Counted from the first letter of the stretch, positions 33,611-43,118 are shown. The stretch is 64,000 nt of DNA from Streptomyces sp. NBC_01716 (GCF_036248275.1 NZ_CP109181.1:5642001-5706000), one strand, 5' to 3'. Made by a program: numbers and translations. The notes: generated by a model from the sequence alone, not told the origin.

Positions 33611-33870
33611 CCCTGTCTCGATCCGTGCACACACGCTGTCAGGCGGCCCTGCGGGCGGTAATCTCATCGTCGTCCTGGGCCTGAACGAAGCGATTCCGGA
33701 GTCCGGTCACCCCCGCGACCCACGAAGTCGCGTGCGTGGCCCTCGATATCGTTATTTCCGCGGGTCCCTATGTGATCTACGGGGTGGTGAGTCGGCATGT
33801 TCGTGCACAGCCGTACGGGACGCTCCCGGCTCCGCCCCGTGCCACCTCCCGCTAGGAGATACGAACCGTC
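33611..33870. other. intergenic region upstream of the solute-binding lipoprotein
   Basis: No gene seen. The run ATATCGTTATTTCC near 33750 is AT-rich for this window and may belong to the promoter of the lipoprotein gene. A Shine-Dalgarno-like CTAGGAG stands about 15 bases before its ATG. Confidence 0.35.
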
Positions 33871-34941
33871 ATGCCCCGCAACTCCCGTACCCCCTTCATT
33901 CCGCTCACCGCCGTCGCCGGCAGCCTCGTCCTCACCGCCTCGCTCGCCGGATGCGGCGGTGGCTCGGGTGCCTCGGAGGAGAAGGTTGTCACGGTCTACA
34001 GCGCCGACGGGCTCAAGGGTGTCGAGGACGACGGCTGGTACGACAAGGTCTTCGCCGAGTTCGAGAAGGAGACCGGCATCAAGGTGAAGTACCAGGAGGC
34101 CGGTTCGGGCGAGATAGTGGACCGGGCGCTGCGCGAGAAGGACGATCCCCGCGCCGATCTCCTGGTCGCCCTGCCGCCGTACATCCAACACGCGGAGCGC
34201 AAGGGGCTGTTGGCGTCGTACGACCCGAAGGGCTCCGACAAGGTGCACGGTTCGGTGAAGTCCTCGGACGACCGGTGGACCTCCGTCGTCAACAACTACT
34301 TCGGCTTCATATACAACAAGAAGGAACTGAAGGACCCTCCGACGACCTGGGAGGAGCTGCTGGACACCAAGTACAAGGACAAGATCCAGTACTCCACCCC
34401 CGGAGTCGCCGGCGACGGCACCGGCCTTCTCATCAAGGCGATGCGGGACTTCGGCGGCGAGGCCCCGGCCATGGACTATCTGCGGAAGCTCGAAGACAAC
34501 AACGTCGGCCCCACCCCCTCCACGTTCAAGCTCGCGGCCAAGGTGGACAAGGGCGAGATCCTCGTCGCGAACGGTGACGTCCAGACGAACTTCGCGCAGT
34601 CCAAGAGCATGTCGAACCTCGGCATCTGGTTCCCGGCGAGGGAGGGCGGCAAGCCGACCACGTTCGCCATGTACTACGGGGCGGGTCTGGTGGACGGCGC
34701 CCCGCACAGCGCGAACGGCAAGAAGCTGCTCGACTACCTGCTCACCGAGAAGGCGCAGAAGCAGGTCAGCGGCATCGGCGGCGGCTTCCCCGCGCGTACG
34801 GACGTCAGACCCACCGACGAGAACGCCATCGAGCTGGCCCGGGTGATCGACGGCGTCACGCTCTTCGAGCCCAACTGGCAGCGCATCGAGCCCAGCCTCG
34901 ACGGCTACGTGGACTCCTGGAAGGAAGCCACCGGTCACTGA
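33871..34941 (+). CDS. extracellular solute-binding lipoprotein (2-aminoethylphosphonate/iron-binding type)
   Basis: A 356-residue lipoprotein: the signal peptide ends in the lipobox SLAGC (Cys near residue 28). The mature part is a class-1/6 binding fold (VVTVYSADGLKGV, FEKETGIKVKYQEAGSGEI, GFIYNKKELKDPPTTWEELLDTKYKDKIQYSTP). The pattern resembles 2-aminoethylphosphonate and ferric-iron binding proteins. No permease or ATPase gene is adjacent, so it is an orphan in this window. The next gene is a HAD phosphatase, which fits organophosphorus use, though this link is inferred. Confidence 0.82.
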   Translation: MPRNSRTPFIPLTAVAGSLVLTASLAGCGGGSGASEEKVVTVYSADGLKGVEDDGWYDKVFAEFEKETGIKVKYQEAGSGEIVDRALREKDDPRADLLVALPPYIQHAERKGLLASYDPKGSDKVHGSVKSSDDRWTSVVNNYFGFIYNKKELKDPPTTWEELLDTKYKDKIQYSTPGVAGDGTGLLIKAMRDFGGEAPAMDYLRKLEDNNVGPTPSTFKLAAKVDKGEILVANGDVQTNFAQSKSMSNLGIWFPAREGGKPTTFAMYYGAGLVDGAPHSANGKKLLDYLLTEKAQKQVSGIGGGFPARTDVRPTDENAIELARVIDGVTLFEPNWQRIEPSLDGYVDSWKEATGH

Positions 34942-35039
34942 GGGATCATCGCAAGCTGATTAGGCTGGGGAACGCCGGGCGGTACGGAGCAGTGCTCCCC
35001 GGACCCACCAGCAGACTGCGTACGGCAGGAGTCCGTCAC

Positions 35040-35819
35040 ATGTCAGAGCGCAAGCCGATCGATTCCTGGCTCACCGACATGGACGGTGTTCTCGTCCACG
35101 AAGGCATCCCCATCCCCGGCGCCGGCAGCTTCATCAAGCGCCTGCGGGACTCGGGCAAGCCCTTCCTCGTCCTCACCAACAACTCCATCTACACCCCGCG
35201 CGACCTACAGGCACGGCTGGCCCGGATGGGGCTCGCCGTGCCCGTGGACAACATCTGGACCTCGGCGCTGGCGACCGCCAAGTTCCTCGATGCCCAGCGC
35301 CCCGGCGGCACGGCGTACGTCATCGGCGAAGCCGGCCTCACCACCGCGCTGCACGACATCGGTTACATCCTCACCGACCAGGAACCCGACTACGTGGTGC
35401 TCGGGGAGACCCGTACGTACAGCTTCGAATCCCTCACCAAGGCGATCCGGCTGATCAACGACGGCGCGCGGTTCATCTGCACCAACCCCGACGAGACGGG
35501 TCCGTCGGCCGACGGACCGCTGCCCGCAGCCGGTTCCGTCGCCGCGCTGATCACCAAGGCGACCGGCAAGGCCCCGTACTTCGCGGGCAAGCCGAACCCG
35601 CTGATGATGCGCACCGGGCTGAACGCCATCGGGGCGCACTCCGAGACCAGCGCGATGATCGGCGACCGGATGGACACCGACGTCCTGGCCGGTCTTGAGG
35701 CGGGCATGGAGACCTTCCTGGTGCTGACCGGTCTGACAAAGCCGGAGGACATCGACCGCTATCCGTTCCGGCCGTCCACGATCGTCGACTCGATCGCCGA
35801 TCTGGTGGATCTGATCTGA
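35040..35819 (+). CDS. HAD-IIA (NagD-like) phosphatase
   Basis: The 259-residue hydrolase has HAD motifs WLTDMDGVLVHEG (nucleophile Asp, DxD variant), LVLTNNS (motif II), GKPNPLMM (motif III Lys) and MIGDRMDTDVLAGLEAG (motif IV), with the C2-type cap of the NagD group. Substrates of such enzymes are small phosphates such as nucleotides or sugar phosphates. AGGAG is placed 10 bases before the ATG. It is 98 bases after the binding-protein gene and may be co-transcribed. Confidence 0.88.
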   Translation: MSERKPIDSWLTDMDGVLVHEGIPIPGAGSFIKRLRDSGKPFLVLTNNSIYTPRDLQARLARMGLAVPVDNIWTSALATAKFLDAQRPGGTAYVIGEAGLTTALHDIGYILTDQEPDYVVLGETRTYSFESLTKAIRLINDGARFICTNPDETGPSADGPLPAAGSVAALITKATGKAPYFAGKPNPLMMRTGLNAIGAHSETSAMIGDRMDTDVLAGLEAGMETFLVLTGLTKPEDIDRYPFRPSTIVDSIADLVDLI

Positions 35820-35932
35820 CCGGATCTGACTGAATAACCGCAGGTCGCAGCCGCGTGTCGGACATTCCGACGCGCGCTGCGGATGCGAGATACGACGAGA
35901 CGCGTGAGGCTTCCTTCATCAGGAGGTTCACG

Positions 35933-36880
35933 ATGCGTTCAGGCTTGCTCGCTCTCCGTGCCGCCGGGCTGGTGGCCGCCATGGTGGCGGTCCCCGTCCT
36001 CGGCACCACCGCCGCCGACGCCCACGACTCCGTGAACGCGACGGTCAGCCCGTCGGACGTCCGCCCCGGCGGTGAGGTGAGGCTCAAGGTCAGGGGCTGC
36101 GCGAACCCGCGCTCGGTCGCCGCCCGGTCCGATGTCTTCGTCGCCGACTCCGAGCTCGCGGCCCGCAAGGGCGACGACGAGAAGCCGGCGCTGCTCGGCG
36201 AGGCGAAGATCAAGTCCTCGACCAAGGACGGCACGTACAAGGTCGACGTCTGGTGCGACGGGCACGATCACCGCGGCGCGGCGGCCTTCACGGTGGACCG
36301 CGACGCGAAGCAGAAGGCTTCTAAGAAGCCCTCACCGAAGGCTTCTGCGAAAGCGTCTCCGAAGGACTCGGCGAAGCCCAAGCCCAAGCCGTCCACCAAG
36401 CCGTCCACCAAGCCGTCCACCAAGGCTTCGAGCAAGCCACCCGCCAAGCCCTCGGCCAAGCCCTCGGCGAAGACCTCCGCCAAGCCGGAGTCCTCCCCGA
36501 AGTCCGAGAAGGCCACACCCGAGAAGTCCGAGAGGGCCAACCCGGACAGGGCGAAGCCCGAGGGGAAGACCCATTCGGCGTCCGCCCCGCCGCCGCGGAA
36601 CCTGATGCCCGCGCCCCTCCGGAACGGCAGGCAGTCCCCGGCACCCTGGACGCCGCGGTCCGCCCAGCCCCAGCCCCACCCGAGCGAGCGGCAGGCCTCG
36701 CCCGTCGCGCCGGTGCGCGCCGGCGGTGGCGGCAGGACGAGCACGGTTCTCGCCGGGGACGAGGCCGGCCCCAGCACCCCCCACACCGTGATCGGTCTCG
36801 TCCTCGCCGGCGTCGCCGCCGTGGCCGTGGCGATCCGCAGTGTGCGCCGGAGACGTTCCGCCGCGCGGGACTCCGACTGA
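35933..36880 (+). CDS. surface-anchored protein with Lys/Pro/Ser repeat stalk, upstream of sortase
   Basis: The 315-residue protein has a signal peptide (cleaved near ADA-HDS), a ~90-residue beta domain with two Cys, and a long stalk rich in Lys, Pro, Ser and Ala (repeats such as KPSTKPSTKPSTK, residues ~125-215). A second proline-rich part, a membrane segment (VIGLVLAGVAAVAVAI) and RRRRS follow. AGGAGG precedes the ATG. The next gene is a class F sortase 18 bases downstream, so this is its likely substrate, but no LPxTG is visible; TPHT just before the membrane segment is the only similar spot. Confidence 0.75.
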   Translation: MRSGLLALRAAGLVAAMVAVPVLGTTAADAHDSVNATVSPSDVRPGGEVRLKVRGCANPRSVAARSDVFVADSELAARKGDDEKPALLGEAKIKSSTKDGTYKVDVWCDGHDHRGAAAFTVDRDAKQKASKKPSPKASAKASPKDSAKPKPKPSTKPSTKPSTKASSKPPAKPSAKPSAKTSAKPESSPKSEKATPEKSERANPDRAKPEGKTHSASAPPPRNLMPAPLRNGRQSPAPWTPRSAQPQPHPSERQASPVAPVRAGGGGRTSTVLAGDEAGPSTPHTVIGLVLAGVAAVAVAIRSVRRRRSAARDSD

Positions 36881-36898
36881 GAGGCGGAGACGGCTGAC

Positions 36899-37588
36899 AT
36901 GGGTGACAAGGCCGAGGCGCCGACCACCGACCGCCCGAGCGGATCGGGCCGACTGCTGACCGGGGTGGCCTGGGCCGTGCTGCTGCTCGGCCTCTGGGGC
37001 TGGGGCCACGACGGCATCGTCGGCGCCTCCGCGCCCATGACCGGCGACGTCGCCGCCGTGGGCCGCCCGATGGAGAAGCGGCCACCGCCGGCCCGCGACC
37101 CGCGACAGCCCGCCGAACCGCGCGGTATCGAGGTTCCCTCCGTCGGCATAAAGGCACCCGTCGTCTCCCGTGGCCTCGACTCCGCGGGGGCGGTCGAGCC
37201 GCCGCCGTACGAACTCCCGGAGACCGTCGGCTGGTACGGCGGCGGCGCCCGGCCCGGCGCCACGGGCACCGCGCTCTTCGTCGGCCACGTCGACACCCGC
37301 ACCGAACCCGCCGTCTTCTACGACCTGAGCGCCACCCGGCCCGGCGAGAAGATCCGGGTGACCCGGGCCGACGGCTCGATCGCCGAGTTCACGATCGACG
37401 ACGTACGGGTCTACAGCCGGGAGAAGTTCGACGCGCGGAAGGTGTACGGCCCCCACGAGCCGGACCGCGCCGAACTGCGACTGATCACCTGCGGCGGGAC
37501 CTTCGACCGCGAGAGCCGTACGTACACGGCGAACGTCGTCGTCTCGGCGTACCTCACCGATGTGAAAGAGGCACCTCGCCATGGCTGA
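36899..37588 (+). CDS. class F sortase
   Basis: A 229-residue membrane-anchored transpeptidase. It has one N-terminal membrane segment (GVAWAVLLLGLWGW) and a sortase domain with catalytic His130 (FVGHVDTR), Cys198 (LITCGGTFD) and Arg207 (SRTYTANVVV). Its compact size and HVDT/TCGG motifs are those of actinobacterial class F sortases. It follows the stalk protein closely and probably attaches it to the wall. Confidence 0.88.
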   Translation: MGDKAEAPTTDRPSGSGRLLTGVAWAVLLLGLWGWGHDGIVGASAPMTGDVAAVGRPMEKRPPPARDPRQPAEPRGIEVPSVGIKAPVVSRGLDSAGAVEPPPYELPETVGWYGGGARPGATGTALFVGHVDTRTEPAVFYDLSATRPGEKIRVTRADGSIAEFTIDDVRVYSREKFDARKVYGPHEPDRAELRLITCGGTFDRESRTYTANVVVSAYLTDVKEAPRHG

Positions 37589-37700
37589 TCCGGCGTCACC
37601 GGGACCCCGCTGTCACAGCTCGCACACGAAGCCGAAGAGGCTCCGTTACGGCCCCGGCCCGTGTGCCAGGATGGCTTGGACGGGCACCGAGGGGGAGTGG

Positions 37701-38720
37701 ATGTACGGCAGCAATTCCGGCCGCGGTCTTCGAGTGACGGCGTGCGCGGCGGCCACGGGGGCGGCTCTGCTCATCGCGGGCTGCTCGTCCGACGGCGAGG
37801 ACAAGGGCGAGAAGAACCCGGCGACGAGCCAGCAGCCCAAGGCGACCGATCCGTACTGGGTCAACCCCGACGGCAACGCGGCCAAGCAGGTCGCCGGTTA
37901 CACGAAGGACGGCGACGACAAGAACGCCGACCTCATCAAGAAGATCGCCTCGCAGCCCGTTGGCGAGTGGATCGGCCCGGACAGCCCCGAGGAGGAGGCC
38001 CGCGGTTTCACCGAGGCCGCCGCCAAGGCCGACCGGGACGCGCTGCTGGTCCTCTACAACGTCCCGCACCGTGACTGCGGCCAGTTCTCGAAGGGCGGCG
38101 CCTCCGACGGCAACGCGTACCGGGAGTGGGTCGACAAGGTCGCCAAGGGCATCGGCGACCGGCGGGCCACGGTCGTCCTGGAACCCGACGCGCTGCTGCA
38201 CCTGGTGGACGGGTGCACGCCCCAGGAGTTCCACGAGGAGCGTTTCGACCTGCTGAAGGGCGCCGTCGAACGGCTCAAGCAGCAGCCGGCCACCACGGTC
38301 TACGTGGACGCGGGCAATGCCGGCTGGCAGTCGCCCGACGCGCTCTTCGAGCCGCTCCAGCGGGCGGGCGTCGACAAGGCGGACGGTTTCTCGGTCAACG
38401 TATCCAACTTCTTCCCGACCGACATGAGCCAGGAGTTCGGCAAGAAGCTGTCGGCCAAGGTCGGCGGCAAGCCGTTCGTGATCGACACCAGCCGTAACGG
38501 CAACGGTCCTTACACGGAAGGCGATCCGGCCGAGAACTGGTGCAACCCGCCGGGCCGCGCGCTCGGCGAGCCGCCGACCACGAAGACCGGCGACCCGCTG
38601 GTGAAGGCGTATCTCTGGGTCAAGCGCCCGGGGGAGTCGGACGGCGACTGCAAGGGCGGGCCCAAGGCCGGCGACTGGTATCCGGAGTACGCGCTGGAGC
38701 TGGCGCGCAACGCCAAGTAG
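37701..38720 (+). CDS. cslZ: GH6-family secreted glycosidase, CslZ-like
   Basis: The 339-residue lipoprotein-type enzyme has a signal with lipobox LLIAGCSS. Its GH6 catalytic domain shows LLVLYNVPHRDCGQFS, VVLEPDALLHLVDGC, TTVYVDAGNAGW, FSVNVSNFF and FVIDTSRNGNGPY. GH6 enzymes cleave beta-1,4-glucan with acid Asp residues in the RDC and EPD regions. It converges on glxA-cslA, and in Streptomyces the linked GH6 (CslZ) trims the tip glycan made by CslA. Start chosen at the ATG after GAGGGGG; an ATG 29 bases upstream is possible. Confidence 0.85.
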   Translation: MYGSNSGRGLRVTACAAATGAALLIAGCSSDGEDKGEKNPATSQQPKATDPYWVNPDGNAAKQVAGYTKDGDDKNADLIKKIASQPVGEWIGPDSPEEEARGFTEAAAKADRDALLVLYNVPHRDCGQFSKGGASDGNAYREWVDKVAKGIGDRRATVVLEPDALLHLVDGCTPQEFHEERFDLLKGAVERLKQQPATTVYVDAGNAGWQSPDALFEPLQRAGVDKADGFSVNVSNFFPTDMSQEFGKKLSAKVGGKPFVIDTSRNGNGPYTEGDPAENWCNPPGRALGEPPTTKTGDPLVKAYLWVKRPGESDGDCKGGPKAGDWYPEYALELARNAK

Positions 38721-38740
38721 AGGCGCGGGCAGGAGCGCGA

Positions 38741-38768
38741 GGCGGGCCCGTACGCGTACGGGCCCGCC
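38741..38768. terminator. bidirectional terminator between cslZ and glxA
   Basis: GGCGGGCCCGTACG and CGTACGGGCCCGCC form a perfect 28-base palindrome centred between the two convergent stop codons, able to fold from either strand. Confidence 0.8.
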
Positions 38769-38813
38769 CACTCAGCTCTAGGTCCTGTCCCGCGAAGATC
38801 CGCCGGGCCCGCC

Positions 38814-40766
38814 CTACGGCACCTCGACCCACACACCCTCGGACGGGGTCCCCTTGTCGTCCGTCACGAAGAGCATGTACCAGCCCGCCGGCACCAGCGC
38901 CCGGTTCTTCGGCACCGTCACCTTGATCCCGTCCGCCGTCTTCTCCATGTCCAGCGCGATGGACCGCTGTTCGACATCCGTGACATGCGTGACGGCGCTC
39001 GGCCGCAGCAGCTTCGCGGACGTGAGCGAGGCGGAGTCCTTCGTCTTGAAGGTCCCCGAGTCACCGTGGTCGATCCGCTTCGGTCCGTCGGTCAGCTCCG
39101 GCTTCGAGTCCCGGAAGAGATACGGCGGGGTGTAGATCTCGATCCGCTGATCGAAGACGCCCGGCTTGGTGTTCGCCTTGTCGGCGTAGAGCGAGTCGGA
39201 GCCGAAGATCATGACGCGGCCGTCGGGCAGCAGGACCGAGCCCGAGTGGTAGTTGCGCCCGACCTGGGGGTCGGCGACGCGCGTGTACTCGCCCGACTTC
39301 GGGTCGTACGTACGCGCTTCGAGGATGTTGGAGCCGCCGCGGCCCCGGTAGTCCTGGGCGCCGCCCGTCACCAGGACCGTGTCGTCCGGCATCAGGGACG
39401 CGCTGGGGTAGCGGGTGCCCTTGTCGAGCGACGCGCCGTCCTTGAACTCCGGCTTGTCCTCCTTGAGATTGACCAGCCGGGACTTCTCACTGGACTTCTC
39501 GGACTCGCCGACGCCGCCGCCACCGATGACCATGAACCTCTGGTCCTGCGCGGGCGGCAGCATGACGGTCGCCGACGTCTCCATCGTGTCCGCGTCGCTC
39601 AGGCCCGGGATGTTCTTGAACTTGTTGGTCTCCAGGTCCCAGATGCCGGGCTTGCGGCCGACGTCGGCGGGGCCGTAACCGGCGTTGGAGCCGCTGTAGA
39701 AGAGCTTGCCGTTGTCCATCAGGAAGATCGCCGGGTACGTGGGGAACTTCCGGATGATGCCGGTGTACTCCCACTCCTTGGTCTCCGGGTCGTAGATCTC
39801 GTCCTTGCCGGGGACGATCTGGCCGATCTCGTCCAGGCCCGACAGCGCGAGGACCTTGCCGTCCTCCAGCGTCGTGAGCGTCGGATACCAGCGGGCCTCG
39901 TTCATCGGGTCGACTTTGATGTACTTCTCGGCCACCGGGTCGAACTCGAAGGCGTCCTTGATGCCTTGGAAGTCCTTCTTGTCGAGCGCGAGCTTCTGCG
40001 CGATGCCGTAGACATTGCGGGCGTCGGAGCCCTTCATGCCCTGCACCCGGTAGTTGTCCTCGGTGCCGGTCTCGTACTTCTTCCCGGACTTCGCGGCCTC
40101 CACGTAGATACGGCCAAGACCGGGCTCGGTCCGCAGAAAGGCGCCGGTCGCCGGGTCGAATATCTTCTTCGCCTTCTCGACCAGGACCGGGTCCTTGGAC
40201 TCGAAAGTCTTGCCGTTCTTCTTGCCGGTGAACATCGTGCCCGCCGGCAGCGTCATCGGCTTGTCGGGGTCCTCGTTGTGGACCACCATCAGACCGCCGG
40301 CCTTGGTGGTGTCGCCCTTGAGCTTCTCGTACCGCTTGGTGCCGCCGGCCACCAGGAGCTTGCCGTCGGGCAGTTGGGTGTGCCCGGAGCAGAACATGTC
40401 CTTGGGCGTCGGGATCATCTTGAAGTCGTTGGTCGCCGGGTCCCAGAGGACGGACTCGAACTTGTTCGCGTCGAAGTTCTTCTGGTTGTTTCCCGACCCG
40501 GCTATCAGCAGCACCTTGCCGGTGTGCAGAAGCGACGCGTGAATTGAATTGATCTTGTACTTGGACGGGATGTCGAGAAAGTCCCAATGACCGTTCTCGG
40601 CCTTGTAATCGGGCCGGTTGATCTTGTAATCGTGGTACTGCTCCGAACCGAACCGCCACATCGCAGGCCCGTTCATCCCGGCCACCACGACGACCACCGC
40701 CGCGCCTATCGCGAGGCGACGGGCGCGGTTCCTGCGGTGGTTCGGCCGGACGGGAAGCGCACTCAT
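38814..40766 (-). CDS. glxA: GlxA, mono-copper radical oxidase (galactose-oxidase family)
   Basis: A 650-residue membrane-anchored copper oxidase, with one N-terminal membrane segment (LAIGAAVVVVVAGM). The kelch-type beta-propeller includes MFCSGHTQLPDGK; Cys126 corresponds to the cysteine of the Tyr-Cys cofactor. Later sections show NEARWYPTLTTLEDGKVL, GRNYHSGSVLLPDGRV (Tyr/His copper ligands) and a C-terminal domain with SAVTHVTD (His ligand). In Streptomyces GlxA acts with CslA at hyphal tips in making or modifying an extracellular glycan and is needed for normal development. Its ATG overlaps the cslA stop (ATGA). Confidence 0.95.
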   Translation of the reverse strand: MSALPVRPNHRRNRARRLAIGAAVVVVVAGMNGPAMWRFGSEQYHDYKINRPDYKAENGHWDFLDIPSKYKINSIHASLLHTGKVLLIAGSGNNQKNFDANKFESVLWDPATNDFKMIPTPKDMFCSGHTQLPDGKLLVAGGTKRYEKLKGDTTKAGGLMVVHNEDPDKPMTLPAGTMFTGKKNGKTFESKDPVLVEKAKKIFDPATGAFLRTEPGLGRIYVEAAKSGKKYETGTEDNYRVQGMKGSDARNVYGIAQKLALDKKDFQGIKDAFEFDPVAEKYIKVDPMNEARWYPTLTTLEDGKVLALSGLDEIGQIVPGKDEIYDPETKEWEYTGIIRKFPTYPAIFLMDNGKLFYSGSNAGYGPADVGRKPGIWDLETNKFKNIPGLSDADTMETSATVMLPPAQDQRFMVIGGGGVGESEKSSEKSRLVNLKEDKPEFKDGASLDKGTRYPSASLMPDDTVLVTGGAQDYRGRGGSNILEARTYDPKSGEYTRVADPQVGRNYHSGSVLLPDGRVMIFGSDSLYADKANTKPGVFDQRIEIYTPPYLFRDSKPELTDGPKRIDHGDSGTFKTKDSASLTSAKLLRPSAVTHVTDVEQRSIALDMEKTADGIKVTVPKNRALVPAGWYMLFVTDDKGTPSEGVWVEVP

Positions 40767-42688
40767 TGCTTAGGTCCCCCAAGGGATATCTGTATGGTCT
40801 GGTCGACGGCTCCGGGCGGCGTCCGCGGCGAGGTCTCAGGGGTTCGCGGAGGTGTGTTCCCGCGGCCCCGGTGCGACCCGTGCTTTCCGCGCTTCTTCTT
40901 CTCCGCGCGCATCCCCAGTCGCCAGACGATGATCGGCGCGGCCGTGATCAGGGTCGCCAGCGTCGCCCAGGTGATCATCGCCGGATGGTCGTGCCCGAGG
41001 AAGAAGGACGAGACCAGCGATCCGGCGAAGACGAGAATGAAGAACAGATGGATCCGGAACGTCCCGAACAGCGTGTCCGGGCTGGACGAGTCGCCCTTCG
41101 GCGTCACCACGAAGCTGCTCTTGCGGCGCAGGACGGCGTCGAGCAGCGAGCGCGCGTAGATGGGCGCGGAGAGCGCGGACATCGCCATGCCGGCCAGACC
41201 GCCGGACCCCTCGGGCTCGTGCGGCGAGACGTTGTGCCGCCGGTTCCAGATGTAGAGGCCGATCTGGAGGGCCGACGCGTTGCCGTACAGCATCATCCAG
41301 ATCGCCGGGTCGATCTGCACACCCGAGGCGCCCATGCCCAGGAACAGGGCGCAACTCAGCGCCGCCAGGATCCAGTTGAGCGCTGACATCGGGTAGAAGA
41401 TGATCATCATCGTGTAGTTGAAGAGCTTGCCGGGCGGCAGCGTGGCGAAGCCCCGCCAGTACTGCTTGAGGATCGTCTCGTACGTCCCCCGCGACCAGCG
41501 CAGCTGCTGGGTGAAGAAGTCCGTCCAGGCGGTGGGGCCTTCACCGACGGCGAGCACGTCCGGCGTGTAGACCGAGCGCCACTTGTTGCCCGTCTGCGGG
41601 TTCCTGGCGCGGTGCATCTCGAAGCCCGTCGCCATGTCCTCGGTGATCGAGTCGTACAGCCCGCCGATCTGCTTGAGCGCCGAGATCCGTACGGCGTTGC
41701 TCGTGCCGACGAACATGGGCGAGCCGTAGCGGTTGCCCGCGCGCTGGATCAGGGCGTGGAAGAGGAACTGCTGCGACTCGGCGGCCTTCGTGACGAACGT
41801 GTCGTAGTTGCCGTACACCTGCGGGCCGATGACGAAGCCGACGTCCGGGTCGCGGAAGTAACCGAGCATCCGCTCCAGGTAGTTGGCCATCGGGACATGG
41901 TCGGTGTCGACGGAGGCGAAGAAGTCGTAGTCGTCGCCGTGTGCGTCGAGCCAGGCGTTGTAGTTCCCGTGCTTGGTCTTGGCGCGGTGCGCGCCCTTCG
42001 TCTGATTCCACTTCGCGACGCCCTTGCGCGAGAAGTGGTGCACACCGAGACGGGCGCAGACCTCCTTGACGGCCGGGTCGTCGCCCTCGTCGAGGAGCCA
42101 GACGTGCATCAGCCCGCGGTGCCGGATCTTGACCGCGGCCTCCAGCGTCTTCGTCACCATTTCGAGGGGCTCCTTGCCCGGCACGAAGGAGGTGAGGAAG
42201 GCGACGCGGGTGCCGCTCGCGGGCACGACGGGGACGGGGTCACGCGCCACCAGCGTCGCGTGGGCGTTGGAGAGCACGTTCATCGTGCGGAACAGCTCGA
42301 TCAGTCCGATGGAGACGAGCATCACGATGTCGAGGATGAGCAGCGTGTCGTTCTTCAGGTTCGGGTCGCGCTCGGTCCAGTGCTGAGGCTGCATCAGCCA
42401 GGCGAAGAGACCGAGGGAGAGCAGCGGGGCGGCGCCGAGCAGCAGGGCGGCGCGGATCCGGTGCGGCTCCTGCGAGAGCAGTGAGCGGTACTGCACCTTG
42501 TACGGCTTGTCCGGGGCGGGCTGGGTGAGCGGCCCGGCGAGCCGGCTGTAGTGCTCGTAGTCGTACTTGGGCAGTTCGGCCTTGGGCCGGAACCGGGCCC
42601 TGGCGTTCCTGAGCTGAGAGGGGACCCGGAGCTGGGTGGTCCGGGACGCGTCGTTGTTCGGCCGCTCGCCGTTCGGCGTCGACGTCAT
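40763..42688 (-). CDS. cslA: CslA, cellulose-synthase-like glycosyltransferase (GT2)
   Basis: The 641-residue GT2 enzyme has two N-terminal membrane segments, the catalytic domain with WLLDEGDD, FFASVDTDHVP, ITEDMATG and QQLRWSRGTYE (the D, DxD, TED and QxxRW motifs), then four or more C-terminal membrane segments and a basic, proline-rich tail. It polymerises a beta-glycan at the hyphal tip with GlxA. The gene order cslA-glxA with coupled overlap is the standard Streptomyces operon. Its upstream 430-base gap must hold the promoter. Confidence 0.95.
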   Translation of the reverse strand: MTSTPNGERPNNDASRTTQLRVPSQLRNARARFRPKAELPKYDYEHYSRLAGPLTQPAPDKPYKVQYRSLLSQEPHRIRAALLLGAAPLLSLGLFAWLMQPQHWTERDPNLKNDTLLILDIVMLVSIGLIELFRTMNVLSNAHATLVARDPVPVVPASGTRVAFLTSFVPGKEPLEMVTKTLEAAVKIRHRGLMHVWLLDEGDDPAVKEVCARLGVHHFSRKGVAKWNQTKGAHRAKTKHGNYNAWLDAHGDDYDFFASVDTDHVPMANYLERMLGYFRDPDVGFVIGPQVYGNYDTFVTKAAESQQFLFHALIQRAGNRYGSPMFVGTSNAVRISALKQIGGLYDSITEDMATGFEMHRARNPQTGNKWRSVYTPDVLAVGEGPTAWTDFFTQQLRWSRGTYETILKQYWRGFATLPPGKLFNYTMMIIFYPMSALNWILAALSCALFLGMGASGVQIDPAIWMMLYGNASALQIGLYIWNRRHNVSPHEPEGSGGLAGMAMSALSAPIYARSLLDAVLRRKSSFVVTPKGDSSSPDTLFGTFRIHLFFILVFAGSLVSSFFLGHDHPAMITWATLATLITAAPIIVWRLGMRAEKKKRGKHGSHRGRGNTPPRTPETSPRTPPGAVDQTIQISLGGPKQ

Positions 42689-43075
42689 CAGTCATCCCCC
42701 CGCACGCATGCTGGTGCGTGATTGGTCGGTCGGTTCGTCGGGTCGCGCACCACCGTGAGTACAGACACGCATCGGGACCTATCCGGTTGCATGATGCCGT
42801 TTGCGACATCGGCTCCTGAGCGGGGACCCCCACCCCACTCGGTATGCAAACCGGAGCAAATTCTTCGGCTGCCCCAACTGCTGTGAACGCGTGCCTCTTT
42901 GGACCCGTCGGCTTCAGGATAGGTTCTACGACCCCAGCCATGATCGCAAGGAAGAAAGATGCTACTTGCGTGTCATATGCCCTGATTGAAGGCTTGCTGG
43001 AGGTGGAGCTGTGGCCGGACTGTGAAGTTCCCGCGAAGGTGATCCCTGCTCGCGGCGCGAAATCGGGGAACGAGC
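42689..43075. other. intergenic region between cslA promoter side and tRNA-Lys terminator
   Basis: No gene is supported. The part next to 42689 should carry the cslA promoter. A short open frame at 42844-43092 has no Shine-Dalgarno, overlaps the tRNA terminator and is not believed. Confidence 0.4.
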
Positions 43076-43108
43076 GAGGCCCCCTCGCATGAATTGCGAG
43101 GGGGCCTC
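43076..43108 (-). terminator. terminator of the first tRNA-Lys
   Basis: GAGGCCCCCTCGCA and TGCGAGGGGGCCTC form a perfect 14-bp stem with a 5-base loop, 10 bases downstream of the tRNA 3' end. Confidence 0.85.
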
Positions 43109-43118
43109 TGCCGTGCGT

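Noticed and set aside
36300-36560. Repeated units that might suggest a CRISPR or tandem-repeat locus
   Set aside because: They are codon-level Lys/Pro/Ser repeats of a wall-protein stalk, without spacers. No CRISPR array was seen anywhere in the window.
42844-43092. Short plus-strand open frame upstream of tRNA-Lys
   Set aside because: It has no Shine-Dalgarno site, no recognisable protein pattern, and runs into the tRNA terminator hairpin.
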